Source: Marchantia polymorpha subsp. ruderalis
Lineage: Eukaryota > Streptophyta > Marchantiopsida > Marchantiales > Marchantiaceae
Assembly: GCA_037833965.1 (NCBI GenBank)
Contig: AP031353.1
Location: forward strand, 4,714,501-4,778,500
Reading direction: 5' to 3'
Length of the DNA: 64,000 bases
A model generated the notes under the pieces. That model was not told the DNA's origin and made no database searches. It worked only from the letters and a program-made list of their open reading frames with translations. Shown here in pieces: positions 37,401-49,346 of this stretch. The translations under genes and the position numbers were made by a program. Positions within the stretch are counted from its first letter, which is position 1; each line of letters begins with the position of its first letter.

Positions 37401-40400
37401 GCTGAGAGATGCTACCAGAAGGTCAAAATCGCGTTCTTTTGGAGACTTCTCATCGGTGATGGGAACCCGTTCGTAGTCTAAGAGGTAGCCTTCGGCTTGA
37501 AGCATGTCATACACCTGCAAGCAAAAGGGACATCATACATGCCGATCACCAATCAATACAATACTCAAAGCAAAGTCTGGTTGACGAGCATGCCAGCAAC
37601 TGTCTAAAACGTTGGTGCATATCAAGGCCTCCATCGAATGTTCGGCATACCTCCAAAGGAGTTTGAACAGAGTCTTGACCAATTGGCTCCCACTGATCTA
37701 TCATTTGACCATCAGGTAGTTCATCACTAACCATCACCTTGCTTTGATATCTGCACATCTCGCAGTGGTTGTCAAATCGTCATAACCAGTAAAAAATTAA
37801 AATGTTTGTTAGCAAGACTACGAAGAAAAGATGAATCAAAGATAGCAAGTATAGTCCATACCGCGAGGATTCACGTAGGACATCCTCTTTCAGACGAGCT
37901 TCCATTTGTTCTACCCTTGCTCTATTAATGCCCTACAAAACAAAGGGAGATGTAAGATACTTTCAACACAATACAAGCTTTAAAGTCGAAGTACTCAGCA
38001 CAACTTCCTCAGATAAACCCCAGTATAGTACAATTAGGACTTTTGATAACACTAAGTATGAATTCCCCTTCATAACTCCATAGGCTCTTTAAGTCTTGGA
38101 CTAAAAAGGGCCTGGTCAGATTCACTTGAATGGTACTTTAGCATTGTTTCCAAACAACATTCTAAATAAATTTGAGTCTCCAATAAAGCAATATTTGCCT
38201 CAAGATGATCTGACAAAATTCTCCACATATTCTCTCAAAACACAGCCCAAATTTTTTGTGTGCTTGCATAAACCAATCAGAGGCATATTTTACCCACACA
38301 GACCTCAGTTGTACCTTGCGACTACTCCCAGGACTACATGGTTATTTGAGATGGAAAGCCCATTGTATCCGATCTTCTCGAAATTTGTCCCAGTGTACGA
38401 ATGATTTTTTAGACAGAAACAAAACAAAACACATATGGGTAGGTATATTTGGCCTGGATTGATCAATTCCACGATGAAGTTGTTACACATGTCCTGAGTG
38501 CATTATTTTTTAACCATTCGGAAGGGCCGTCAAAGAAATAACGATTGGATTGATACAGCCGTACCGTACTAAGTCCTATGAAAGAACCTCTTCTAGCATT
38601 TTACTTCTTGCCACACCTCATAGAACCACCAGCTGTGAAATCAGAAACTCGAAGATAGTGTATTCACAATAAAGCTTGTTAGCTGCTTTGCTCATCCAGA
38701 TATACAGCGATTTGGATTTGAGCACCTGCCCTGCACAAGCAACCCAAATGCACAATGTGCCCAGGACAACCGCCAACGAATTTTCTTGTCTACAGCAAGC
38801 AATTACTAAACTACCTTGGTTGACCAAGATGTGAGTTGTCGATAAGGCAATAGTCGATACATCTGTGAGATTCATGCCAATGCATCTTACGGCACGTTGT
38901 CATTGCCAACCTCCCATAACAACACTCTTTTGCTTCGAACGCTAGGATCCTAACATTATTTTACTCTTGCTGACAGCAAAAAAGATGACTTCAGGAAGGT
39001 GTTCAAACTGAAAATGCCCGATAATCAGACATGTCTGCAAATCCAAATCTATCATCCAAAAATGGGTACGGAGTGTGTGACCAAGTAGTTCACTCTTCCA
39101 AGAATTCACATCAGTTCTAGTTAGAGAATTGAAAAACCCTTGACCAGGCAACAGCAGTATCAAACATTTTTCTCCTTGTCAACCAGTACCAGTAAGCAGT
39201 GCTGCCTCATCTTGTGAGAGTAAGTCAAAGATCTATAAAAAATCGTAAGGTTTTCTTTCGAAGTGACAACTGCACTTAGAATGCGTAGAATCTTTTGTGC
39301 AACCATCAAACGTACGGTGGCACATAACTTCTTCACACATCTAATAAGGTGCACATAGGAATGGCTTGCAGTCCTAACGGGTGATCTTTTTCAGCCAGGA
39401 TTGAAGAAGTCCAGAATAAAAATGATGAAATATTGGGAAAGGTTTGGTAAGAAAAATTCTGCAAGAAATTCAATTTTCTCACAAAACTTAACATGACCTT
39501 GAAGTAGGTGCATACATAAGCATGTACATATACATGACATGTCAAATACAATTTGGCTTGTGGTAAGTCACACCGAGCACCTCTAGCTGACCACAAAAGG
39601 ATACACTAATCTGTCGGAGCAGTGTGAATTAGAATAGCATGTCAAGAATTAGCTGGATTCGAGAAGACCAGGATAGAAGATGCGGGTAAGGCATCAGTGA
39701 GTTCGTTCACAACCCTCCAAAAACTAACCAGCTAGATCTAGAATGTAGAAAAAGGGGAAAACAGAATTGCCAATTCATGGTTTGAGACGGCCTACCGTAT
39801 ATTCCAGATTTGTAAATGGATGCTCAATTTCTCGCAGAACAAATGGTCGTCCATTTATGTAAAGTACCTGACAAAAAAACGTCTCACATGAGCGCAGGTG
39901 TATCTTATATGCCGGCACATTCCTACTCATCTTCAAAAGCTATAAAATTTTAACAGAAAGGCGTCATCAAGAACAGGAAACAGAGGGACATGAACTGTTC
40001 CACAAACTTATGAATAAGTCCACATCTGACATACACTAGGAGATAAAAGAGAAAAACAGTCACATTTGCCGTAAGCATTGATGTTTATAGAAAATACTGA
40101 CAGGCTCTTCTCGTAGATTATGCCAGAGAACTCGTTGTCCAGCATTCTTGGAGGCCCCAACAAGCTCAAGCACTCTGCGAATTCCGTCCACAGTAGGTAT
40201 GGCTACACCAAATACAGGAAGTGCTCCAACCTGTGAAAGAAATCAAAATTCCAACCAAACCTAAAATCAACCAAGATGTTGAAAAAACCTGCAATCCAAA
40301 TAGACTTCATACTCAAATTCGGAAGCAACGACAGACGTATGAGACGGTCATCAAAAGATTCTAGCTACGCGCAATTCTATCATATTCCTGACAGATCTTT

Positions 40401-41453
40401 AGCCCACTATTTCTTTCAGAACCCAGTGCAAGCACTGAACTTGTGGTGAAAAGATTTTAGAGACGTCGATAAGGTGATACATGCACTTAACGATGGGAAC
40501 ATGCAAAATGAAATTTAAACGGTCTGAAGTGAATGACTTTACAGTCTCGGAGGAGGCAATAACGCCGAAAACGACATTCAATATGTGAAGAAACCGAACT
40601 GCGGAAGTTGTAGGCAAATTTGTGTTTCAATTCGCAATTTTTCAGCTTATGCCTATGAAACAACGAATACAGCTGTGTTGCAAATGATCAGAGGACTGAG
40701 AGAGACGGGTTTTAGTTTATGTCTACAACTATTCCTGAACTCTCGAGGATTCAGCTTAAACCACAATCACACATAGTCCTTCTAAAACATTACGTAGATG
40801 ATATCATCACCATTCTCGGGTTTACAAAAAATTCAAGACGTTGCGATGAGGATCACAAAAAGTGGACGCTTTGTTACGACCTGGAATGACTGACGCTTTG
40901 TAACGACCTGGAATGATTGACGTGTGCAGAAGTTGAGAGGTAATCGCTTCACGGTCTCTACTACAAATCCTACAAGTGAGATTTATTATGGTGCTCAACA
41001 GTAAAAGCTGAGTAATAATGAGAAATGAACGTTAATTGAAGAGGAAAAGAGGAAGACGTGCCATGACTAACTCCTCGACCTTCCGATACAGAAACTACCG
41101 CGATTGAAAGTTGATGTCATAGAAAGCGGAAAATTCAGTTCAAATTACTGGAAAAGTAGCTGACGAAGAACCTGTAATTTAGACCCCACACTATGTAGAA
41201 TCGAAGCTGAACCATAATTATTGAACATCCTCACTGAACGGTTTCTTAATGCAAAGTTGCATTTTATCACACATTGAAATTCCATCAATCAGACTTTAGG
41301 TACCTGGCGGTAATTCGGTGCTCCCTCCACATGTGGGAGGAGACGCTTGTTCTGGCAACCTGGGAAATGATCACTTTTGAGAATCGTTTTCTTCCCGAGT
41401 ACAGAACCCCCGCGCGAAATAATAACATGTTCCGGCTCCCTCGACCCTGCCAT
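31416..41453 (-). CDS. PALD1: Plant paladin (three-module phosphatase-like protein), 19 exons
   Basis: Minus-strand exons: 41453-41304, 40230-40102, 39867-39796, 37932-37862, 37750-37651, 37514-37416, 37325-37199, 37040-36907, 36576-36517, 36286-36057, 35871-35439, 35323-35000, 34851-34243, 34099-33926, 33550-33323, 33013-32730, 32601-32225, 31809-31695, 31566-31416. Every join is GT-AG and keeps phase; product 1288 residues, close to Arabidopsis At3g62010. Three repeats each open with G-S-V-L-x-K-x-x-I-L-K (or similar) and G-A-P-x-x-x-x-V, then L-R-E-E-x-V-x-Y-I, then M-E-x-R-L-K-E-D-I. CX5R P-loops C-Q-M-G-R-G-R are intact in module 1 (C224-R230) and module 2 (C642-R648). In module 3 the aligned segment is S-H-T-G-F-G-G (1087-1093), so it should be inactive. 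Animal paladin is reported as a phosphoinositide phosphatase; the plant substrate is unknown. Confidence 0.95.
33718..33755. repeat. Foldback in a paladin intron, 15-bp arms
   Basis: Arms 33718-33732 and 33741-33755 pair at 14 of 15 positions around an 8-nt loop. It lies in the intron between exons 14 and 15. Confidence 0.75.
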
Positions 41454-44400
41454 CTTGCATTTATCTTCCGTTTCGAGAGTCAATGTCACACCAGCGGCTG
41501 ATCGATGAACCGTGTAAGAACGCCGAGACGAAATAGAAATCCGACTGACAAGAGGACTACAATATAGTCGAAGAGGCAAGTATGACTTGTGCAAAGAGTT
41601 CCGGATCCAAGTTCAATCAGAGGAGCACGAAAATCCTGGGGTCGCGATCTTCGATGGAAAGACTAGAAGCTTGAAGCTACTCCGATGGGTGCAAAATGTA
41701 AATCTCTTTCATAAGCCGAGACAGACGGGAGAGCAGGTGAGCACAAGAATAATTCTAGCCTTCAGAGATTGAGTGAGGATAAAGTAAACAATTGTATTCG
41801 AAAGTTCCAAGATAGCAAATTTAGAATGCGGTCAGAATAGTAATAGAGGTATGAGGCAAAGGTCTCAGCAACAAGAGTAGTGCTGTTCGGTAATGGGGAG
41901 GGATGGCCAATTACAACATGAGGGGAGGAAGGGTGGGATAAAGGAGAGAATCGAACAGAGGACGTACAGGGCGAGTGTGGTGGGTTCTAATTAACGAAAA
42001 CTGTCGCTGCTGGTGGAAGAAACGTGCAGCAGCAGACAGCTTACAGATTGGGGAAGGCGGAGTGGGAGAGGGAAGCGCTGGAGTCGCTAGTCGGTGGAGA
42101 AAGAAATGGTGGTGGATAGAAAGTACTGAATCTGACCTCTGTGATGAGAAGAGGCAAGCAGATGCAGAACGGAAGCGCCTGCCCTACAGAACTCTTAAAC
42201 TGAAATCTCTAGCTCAGCACTGTCCAAAGGCAGGGAGATAATGAAACGCAAATGGCGCGAGTCTTTTCACATCGTGGTGGGCCCGTCTGCTCTCTCTCTC
42301 TCTCTCTCTCTCCACTTTTCTGCTGCAGATTATTTTGTCTTCGCTAAGAGGTTTTCCCACAAGGAAGGTGCTCCTGATTCCTCGCCACGCATGATTCAAA
42401 GCAGCGTATCGCTTCCCCTGCTACTGTAATGAGTATCCACCTCCATGTTCCATACTCCCCGCCAAACGAGTAGATCAGCCGCACTTCACAAGCAAAATCC
42501 CCATCAATGCTTGCTTCCACCCTCCCAGTCCAACTGCGAATACGGAAGACATTAATTTAGAACTCCTTCCATTCGTGCGGACTTCCAACAACCCCGACGC
42601 ATAAAAGAATATCTCCGTACCCTCCGTTGCTGAAGGAAGAAAAGATTACAAAACACCATCAGAGTCAGAGATAGAACCCAGGACCTGATGATACCCAGTT
42701 AGCAGAAGTCAAGCACCCAGCGTCACAGACAGACAGCAGACAAATCACGGGTCAGATGATGGAGAGAGAGACAGACAGAGAGATAGGGAGAGGGTTTTTA
42801 GAAAGTGACTGCCATGGATGGCTTCGGGCAAGGCGCGGTAGGGCACAGCTCTGACAATGCAGCGTTATCTGTTGCTATGTGCGGGGCCAATGTGCTCCCG
42901 GCGAGAATGCACACGAATCAGGTGGGGAGGGAGAGGGTGGGGAAGTCCGGAGGCTGCTGCTGCTGCTGCTCCTTCTTCTTCTTCTTCGTCTGTCAACTTT
43001 CCGCCCGTCGGGTCCCGAAAACTAGCCGCGGCGCAGCATCCACCATCCATGCATTGGCCCGCATCAGGATGATCCATGCACACTCGCCCGACGTCATCAT
43101 TGCCCGATTTGAGGTCCTCGGATTCTAGAATTTCCGCACTCAGCCGTCCAATATTATATCCGAGGGCGTACAGTCTCCGCAAAGATTGCGCCTCTCTGTA
43201 GGCCGATAGGTCTATTTGTGAGGAGCTGATTCCGAGACATTTTGGACTGTGCGTTCTAACGGCCTACGCTGTCGAGTCGGCTTTCTCGGTCACCAGCCCT
43301 TCCTCCATACGCGACATCCAGCGATTGTGCGTCGTAGCTCGGACCGACCACCTTCCGATTCACAGGATATTGTAGGGAACATGGACCATTCAATCACCAC
43401 GCGGAGAGGAGTAAAATCACCCCAATTTTCAGCAGGCCCATCGAACAAAGGCTCGTATATTGTACAGCTCGCTTACCATGTTATCCTTGTGGCTTCATCC
43501 TCGTACGACATGACGGATTTTCTTTCCTTTTTGCTATTTTACCTTTTACTCCACAGCGGTATGTCCTCCAAGGAATCATTTGAACCCTCGCTTCAGTGCA
43601 GCTTCCGTGGTTGTTAGGCATCGATTTCTTCACTCCGTACTCGTTTGCACATTCGTCCCTTTTTTCCCTTTTTCCTAAATTCATGTTGGTGATGGTGACG
43701 GCAACTACTACACACATCGAATAATATTGGTACCTCGAAAAAGAACAACTATCATCGGGATCAAGTTCCTATCATTTTCCCATCGATAGATACCATCCGT
43801 GGGTGGTATCACTTCTACGTTCTGGAAAAGAAACTGACAAAAGAAAGACAGATGCTGTGAAGTTTCTGGCTTTACGTTTTACGAACAGACAAGTAAAATC
43901 TTACACGCAAAGTACTTCATATAAGGTTTGTTTTTTAACAATCCAATTTTGCGTGTGTTAAAGCAGAAGCCCTGACCTTGGATTCTCAAAAGATTTAATA
44001 TCGATGCATATTGTGGCAGTCATTCCACGTGGTGACCGGAGGTTTGATGCCAGCTTTGATCGCGCAAGGAGAAGCAGAAGTGCGCTCGTAAGTAATCAGG
44101 TAGAGATTCCCAATCGTTTCTCCTCGTGTTCTCTCTCACTTCCATTCACCAGTTTGTGCCATTTTGGTGGCCCCCTGCCTGATTCACCAGCTCGTCGTCT
44201 ATACTGTCTCGAAGCCAGTGGAAACATCTTGTATGAACTTCAGATCACGGCATCTGTCCCAAGAATATCGATAACTCGAATGATCTTCGCATTGCGGAGA
44301 TGCATGAATGACTCCATGCAGCCAACACTAAGAATAGAATTAATTCCATCAGGTACGGAGAACGCCAAATTGGGTACAGTACTTCACTCGCGCTCAGAGG

Positions 44401-44500
44401 AGCTCATGTTTCCGCAACAACTTGGATATCGTATTGATTCTCCACTTTGCAACTCTCATTATCACTAATAATGTTTTCGCGTGATTTTCAGCTCATGGAG
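41454..44500 (-). promoter_or_regulatory. Paladin upstream region and unassigned DNA
   Basis: The first part should contain the paladin 5' leader on the minus strand. Microsatellites occur: TC at 42291-42313 and a CTG/CTT tract at 42953-42987. A minus frame at 42865-43182 has poly-Glu and poly-Ala from that tract and starts with TTG. A 154-codon plus frame from ATG 44004 is unrecognised. I cannot tell leader from intergenic sequence here. Confidence 0.35.
42953..42987. repeat. CTG/CTT trinucleotide microsatellite
   Basis: Seven or so CTG-type units are followed by CTT units. On the minus strand it reads as Glu then Ala codons in one frame, which explains the low-complexity run in that shadow frame. 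Confidence 0.9.
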
Positions 44501-46582
44501 CATCGAAGGTTTTTCATTTCAAAGAGTTCCATTCATTTTTAAATAAGATTATTACATGAATTATTGCGTTTACCTCGAGAATAAGTAGAATCGATGAACC
44601 AAAAAAATAAAGCTTTATCTAAAAAAATTTTGAAGGGTGAAATAATAAGTGTATGTTATACATACATAGAACTGAACAATAAGAACACATACACCTTTTT
44701 TAACATATGTAGTTAAAATTCTTTAGAGATTCCAAGTAATATACCTGCCAACCTAATTGACGAAATTATGTTATAATTTTTTAGAAAAAATTGAAGTTTT
44801 TTCTAATATAAATGATAAATAATAATAAAATTTCTATTTTTAAAAAAGTAACATGATTCATAAAGTTTGGTTTGGTTTCTTGAAGCAATAAAAATTGTGT
44901 ATGTTATATTCTAGATATTTCAATTGATTGCATTCAAATGTATACAAATAATTGGTTCCAATTATCTAAGCCTTTAGATGTACTAAATCATTATTTTAAA
45001 TTTATTATTTTTGAAATATTTGAAAAAATGGAAAAAAAACTGAAATGTATAATGTGTATAATTTTCATTCAAATATAGATGTATTATTTTTATTAGAGTC
45101 TAAAATAATATTATCATTATGATTGACGATCGATGATCTTTTCAAAAAATCTTTTATTAAATCATATTGTAAGCTTTTGGGGTATCCGCTAGTATTCAGA
45201 TTTCCTTTTGCAGTGAACTGATGCAAATCTTTCCCGCATATTTTTACTATATATTTTATAAATCAATTTTATTTATAATGGACGCTATTTCTGGAGGTTT
45301 ATGTTATCAGAAAAAATGTATAACTGGAGTTTGAAATAACGGAAATTGTTCGCAGAGGATGATCATTTTTTTGTGATGATTTTTCTCCTTAAATGTAAAA
45401 ATCTCACTTCCGAACGTATATATTATGATCTGTACTATTTCCACGTAAAATTGGTCCATATACTGATAATATTTTGAGCTGTGATGGTGAAGTGTTCTAA
45501 CTAGGATAAAATGTATAGATCTTGTAATCTAAAATTGATGAATCTCATAAATATCCAAAACGAAACTTAAATAAGAAGACTTAATTATTCACACATTAAC
45601 AAAGTTAAGTAGCGTTAAGAAATAAATATGTTTAACATATTAAAGTACAATTAGGATATTTTCTAACCAAATTTAAAAGTTAAAATTTTGTTCATAAATA
45701 CCTATAGTGAAATAAATTTATTACTATAATAAAATTTGAAAAGCATAATATCAAATATGGATATTCAGAATTTCAATCAAGTTGGATCAATTTAATAAAA
45801 TCTATGAAATGTGATCAAATGTAATGCGAAATCAGTATCTATGAACTTTGATATGAATAAATAAAACACATCTTCAAGCTATAATAAAATAAGGAACTTT
45901 TAAATATGAATGTAAACGATATTTCCAATTTTACTGCTAATTATATATTTGTTTTCTTTAAAATATTTAAATTCAAGAAATATAAATTTAACATGGAAAA
46001 TAAAAAACAAAATTCACAAAATTTCTAATATCATTATCGCATGATCATGCGTATCAATTCTATGTTAACAGATATTTGGACGAATTAATTGTTATATTGT
46101 ATTTTATATTTGATGATTTTATTATTATACAGGTAAAAAATCTTTTTAAAAGTCATCACTTCTTGATGAAACTTTAGAGTTCCTTGACCAACACGTCTTG
46201 TCTATACCATAATTTTTTTGGATTAAAATTTAATCAAGATCCAATATTTTTCAAAATGTTCATAAACTCATTTATTTCTGTGTAACTATTTTCTGTTAAA
46301 AAATCTACGTTTTCTTAAAAAAAAAAAGTAATAAGTACAAGTGCTATATGAAGTTTGGGAATGAAACTTTATATACAAAGTAAAATTCGAAATAGTAAGT
46401 TTCAGGAATTCGAGTACAACATTAGTTACATTAGTTATTAGTTACAACATGTTATTCTATATGTATACAGTAAATGCGAGGTTATCATGGTTTCAAATAA
46501 TTGTCTTATAGTTGCTGTGTTGAAGAGAAATTTATTCCTTCGGTTTTTCTATTCCTGAATGGGACAATTTCCTAGTATACTG

Positions 46583-46614
<32 letters not shown>

Positions 46615-46780
46615 TCATAATCAGGTAGATGGAACTCATACATGTGGAACGAAGCTTGAAAATCATTTTAAGTGTTTGATATTCAAAGGTGAATATGTCT
46701 CACCATTTTATACATTAGCTAACCAAAACATCTTTACATGAAACAAATCACAACCTATAATAGACTTACGAGCTTGGACA
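44500..46780. other. AT-rich intergenic spacer
   Basis: Strongly AT-rich with no gene recognised and only short frames. A TA microsatellite lies at 46582-46609. Confidence 0.5.
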
Positions 46781-47159
46781 ATATATTCGAAGGTATAAGT
46801 GGGCAGGCCTTCGACCTCCTAACCACATATTTGCGAAGAAGCGCTATGCTACTGAGATGAAGTCAACTACTCAGTAGGTGGGACTCAATGTCAGTCAAAA
46901 CTGATTAAGCTGCTGCGTAAGCCATTTCACGGAGAGCTCTGCATTTGAAACTCTCTGGATATTCAAACTTTTTTTTACTCGAGCTCGTGAATGGGAATGG
47001 TTCACATCGATGGTTCGAGAATCAGGTACGAGACCTTTGCGACGCCCGACGAAATACTTTCATGGGAGTGACGACAAAGCATTGCCAACTCGTCTCCATA
47101 TCAAGTATGACCGTGAGATATGCAAAGGCATATTGAATAATAAACGCATCGAAATACCC

Positions 47160-48125
47160 TCTATGTTTTAGAAAACATAGTCACGGGGTAAATTCAGAGA
47201 CAAAAAATATAGCGCAAGGACTACATTGACGTGCACAAAAGAAAAAACAAAACTAGAAGTCAGTACGGTGAGGAATAGAAACGCATAGCAATTATGCCTC
47301 CAGATCAAGATGCTCTTTAGAACATATTCACGGGGTAAATTAAGAGACCAAAAAATATAACACACGGACCACGTGACGTTCACAAAAATTTTTAAAAACT
47401 AGAAGTAATCACGGTGAGAAATGGTAACGCATATTAATCATGCCTCCTGATTATTATGCTATCGAAAACAAAGTCAATGGGAAGAAACACCGAATCTACA
47501 CTGACGTTCACATCGATAATTAAAAAAAAATGAAGGCAGCAAGGTTTTATATGTTAATACAAATCAACAATGCCTCCTGATTAAAAAACTCTCCAAAACA
47601 TAGTCACTGGGATGATATAGTTAACAAAAGTATAGCACACGGAATCCACATTGACGTCCACAAAAGAGTTCAACAATGGAAATCAGCACGGTGAGAAATG
47701 GAAACGCATAGCAATAATGCATTTGAATTAAAATGCTCTCGAAAACATAGTTCCGAGGAAAATACGGATAACAAAAATACAGCACACGTCATCTACATTG
47801 ACGTCCACAAAAAAATTTTAAAATAGAAATCAGCACGGTGAGAATCGGGAAAGTAGAGCGATTTTGCCTCCTCATTAAAATGCTCTCCAGAACGTAGTTC
47901 CGAGGAAACGACGGATAACAAAAATACTGCACACTTAATCTACATTGACGTCCACAAAAGAATTTTAAAATAGAAATCAGCACGGTGAGAAACGGGAACA
48001 TATAGCGATAATGCCTCCTAATTAAAATGCTCTCGAGAACATAGTTCCGAGGAAAATACTGATGACAAAAATGTAGCACACGTAATCTACGTTGGCGTAT
48101 CAGAAATTTATAACGAATATAGAAG
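47160..48125. repeat. Tandem repeat, about seven copies of a 147-bp unit
   Basis: A marker 'tgacgtccac' (or variant) recurs at about 47227, 47374, 47502, 47652, 47799, 47946 and 48093, spacings 147, 128, 150, 147, 147 and 147. Other recurring blocks are 'cagcacggtgag', 'atgcctcctgattaaaatgc' and 'acatagttccgaggaaaata'. The right-hand units are most alike, suggesting recent expansion there. Because 147 is 49 codons, long minus-strand frames stay open through it; they are not genes. Confidence 0.9.
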
Positions 48126-49346
48126 CGAGCACACCGCGACCCCAAGTTGAAGCAAACAGGATATCGCCATAATCTCGTGGGGGGCTTTTCCTCGAGGCCC
48201 CAGGAGCGTGACACGTCGGAAATTCCGGATTGGACAGTTACGAGAGCGAGAGCCCATCACACATCAGTTCTCTCCCTCGCAGCCGGTCCGATCGGCGGCA
48301 CACGACCGGACCAGCGGGTGAACCGCGGGGCAGCGGGAGGGAATCTTCAGAATGGGCGGACAAGGGATCCGGTAACGGCGTGGGCGAGGAAGGCAGAGGG
48401 GCCCGCGGTCGCGCGGTCGGATTCGAAGGCTCGCGGGGCCTCGCACGGGGCCCCGGCCCGGGCGCGAGATGGCGGGCCGGTGCGGCGGAGGCCGGGTGGG
48501 CCGCGGTCCCTTCGCGTATGACGGGATAGGGCAAAAAGGGTTGTGGACGAGGCGACACATGTTCGATAAAGCGCCCAAGAGCGCAGCGGATTTTCTCCGA
48601 GAGAGCGCCTGAAGGTGCGCTTTCAAGGATGAGAAATGTTCTGCTAGTTTAGCTGTTCGTCGACGCTGCGCGATCATTCGGACATTAGAGTTCGTAGGGT
48701 TGTTCGGGAATTCTCGCAGTTTGCTCGGTGAGTGAAATAAGGCTCGTGCCGCGAATCTGCGGTCGGAAGCTTTAATTCGCCGAGACCTCGAGAAATTCTG
48801 TCGGGGAGGGTCCGTTTTTTTGTGTCGATTGTTGGTGTTTGTGTGATTTGTCTGGTGGTTTGTGGGCGTGCATTCTGAGCAGGATTTCGAGGAGTTGCGG
48901 TTGTTGAAATTTGGTGGAGGCTGGGGAGTTCTTTCCGTCTGTAGGATGCGGCTCGAGTGTTCGTTGTGGGCTGAATCTGGTGGTGGAATTTGATGGTTAT
49001 GGTGGTGGGTGTAAATGTTTCAGTACAGGAGCAACTGGAAGGATGGCTCGGAGGCGCGCGAATTTGCGAATTTGAGGAGTTAGATTTGGGGTTAGTGGCT
49101 GAAGATATGAGCAAAATTGGTGCAGGAAGGGTGTTCGAGTTTGTCGTAGGAAGCCTAGTTTCTGTATGAAGCACAGAGGACGCGAGTTAACTGTCCGGGT
49201 TTGTTTCGATCACCGGTTGCTCAAATCAAACTCCTGCTGTCAGTGAGCAGTGGACATAGGAATCACGAAGCTGCAAGCTGGAAATTTCTTTCGGGATTTG
49301 AGGGTGACCAAGTTAACCGGAGTGGGAAGTGTGGAAAACCTGCGAA
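48126..49346 (+). promoter_or_regulatory. GC-rich promoter and 5' leader of the SPP gene
   Basis: From about 48.15 to 48.56 kb the sequence is markedly GC-rich and CpG-rich, then becomes T/G-rich with few purine-pyrimidine biases resembling coding DNA. Several shadow frames result from the composition. It lies between the 147-bp repeat and the SPP start codon. The exact transcription start is not visible. Confidence 0.5.

Noticed and set aside
38126-38462. Plus-strand frames inside the paladin locus
   Set aside because: They sit in the 1.9-kb intron between paladin exons 3 and 4 on the opposite strand; no recognised motif.
42865-43182. Minus-strand frame with poly-Glu and poly-Ala upstream of paladin
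   Set aside because: Begins with TTG, low complexity from the trinucleotide microsatellite, and no recognised domain; better read as leader or spacer.
43789-43810. Short inverted repeat (10-bp arms, 2-nt loop)
   Set aside because: Too short and with a mismatch; expected by chance at this scale.
44004-44468. 154-codon plus-strand frame with an ATG
   Set aside because: No recognisable motif, no supporting splice or homology signal; length alone is not enough at this base composition.
47789-48214. 141-codon minus-strand frame with repeated peptide motifs
   Set aside because: It lies in the 147-bp tandem repeat; 147 is divisible by three so any open unit stays open. No start context, splice sites or known family.
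48238-48677. Pro/Arg-rich frames on both strands
   Set aside because: Products of the GC-rich SPP leader; open in several frames at once, a composition effect.
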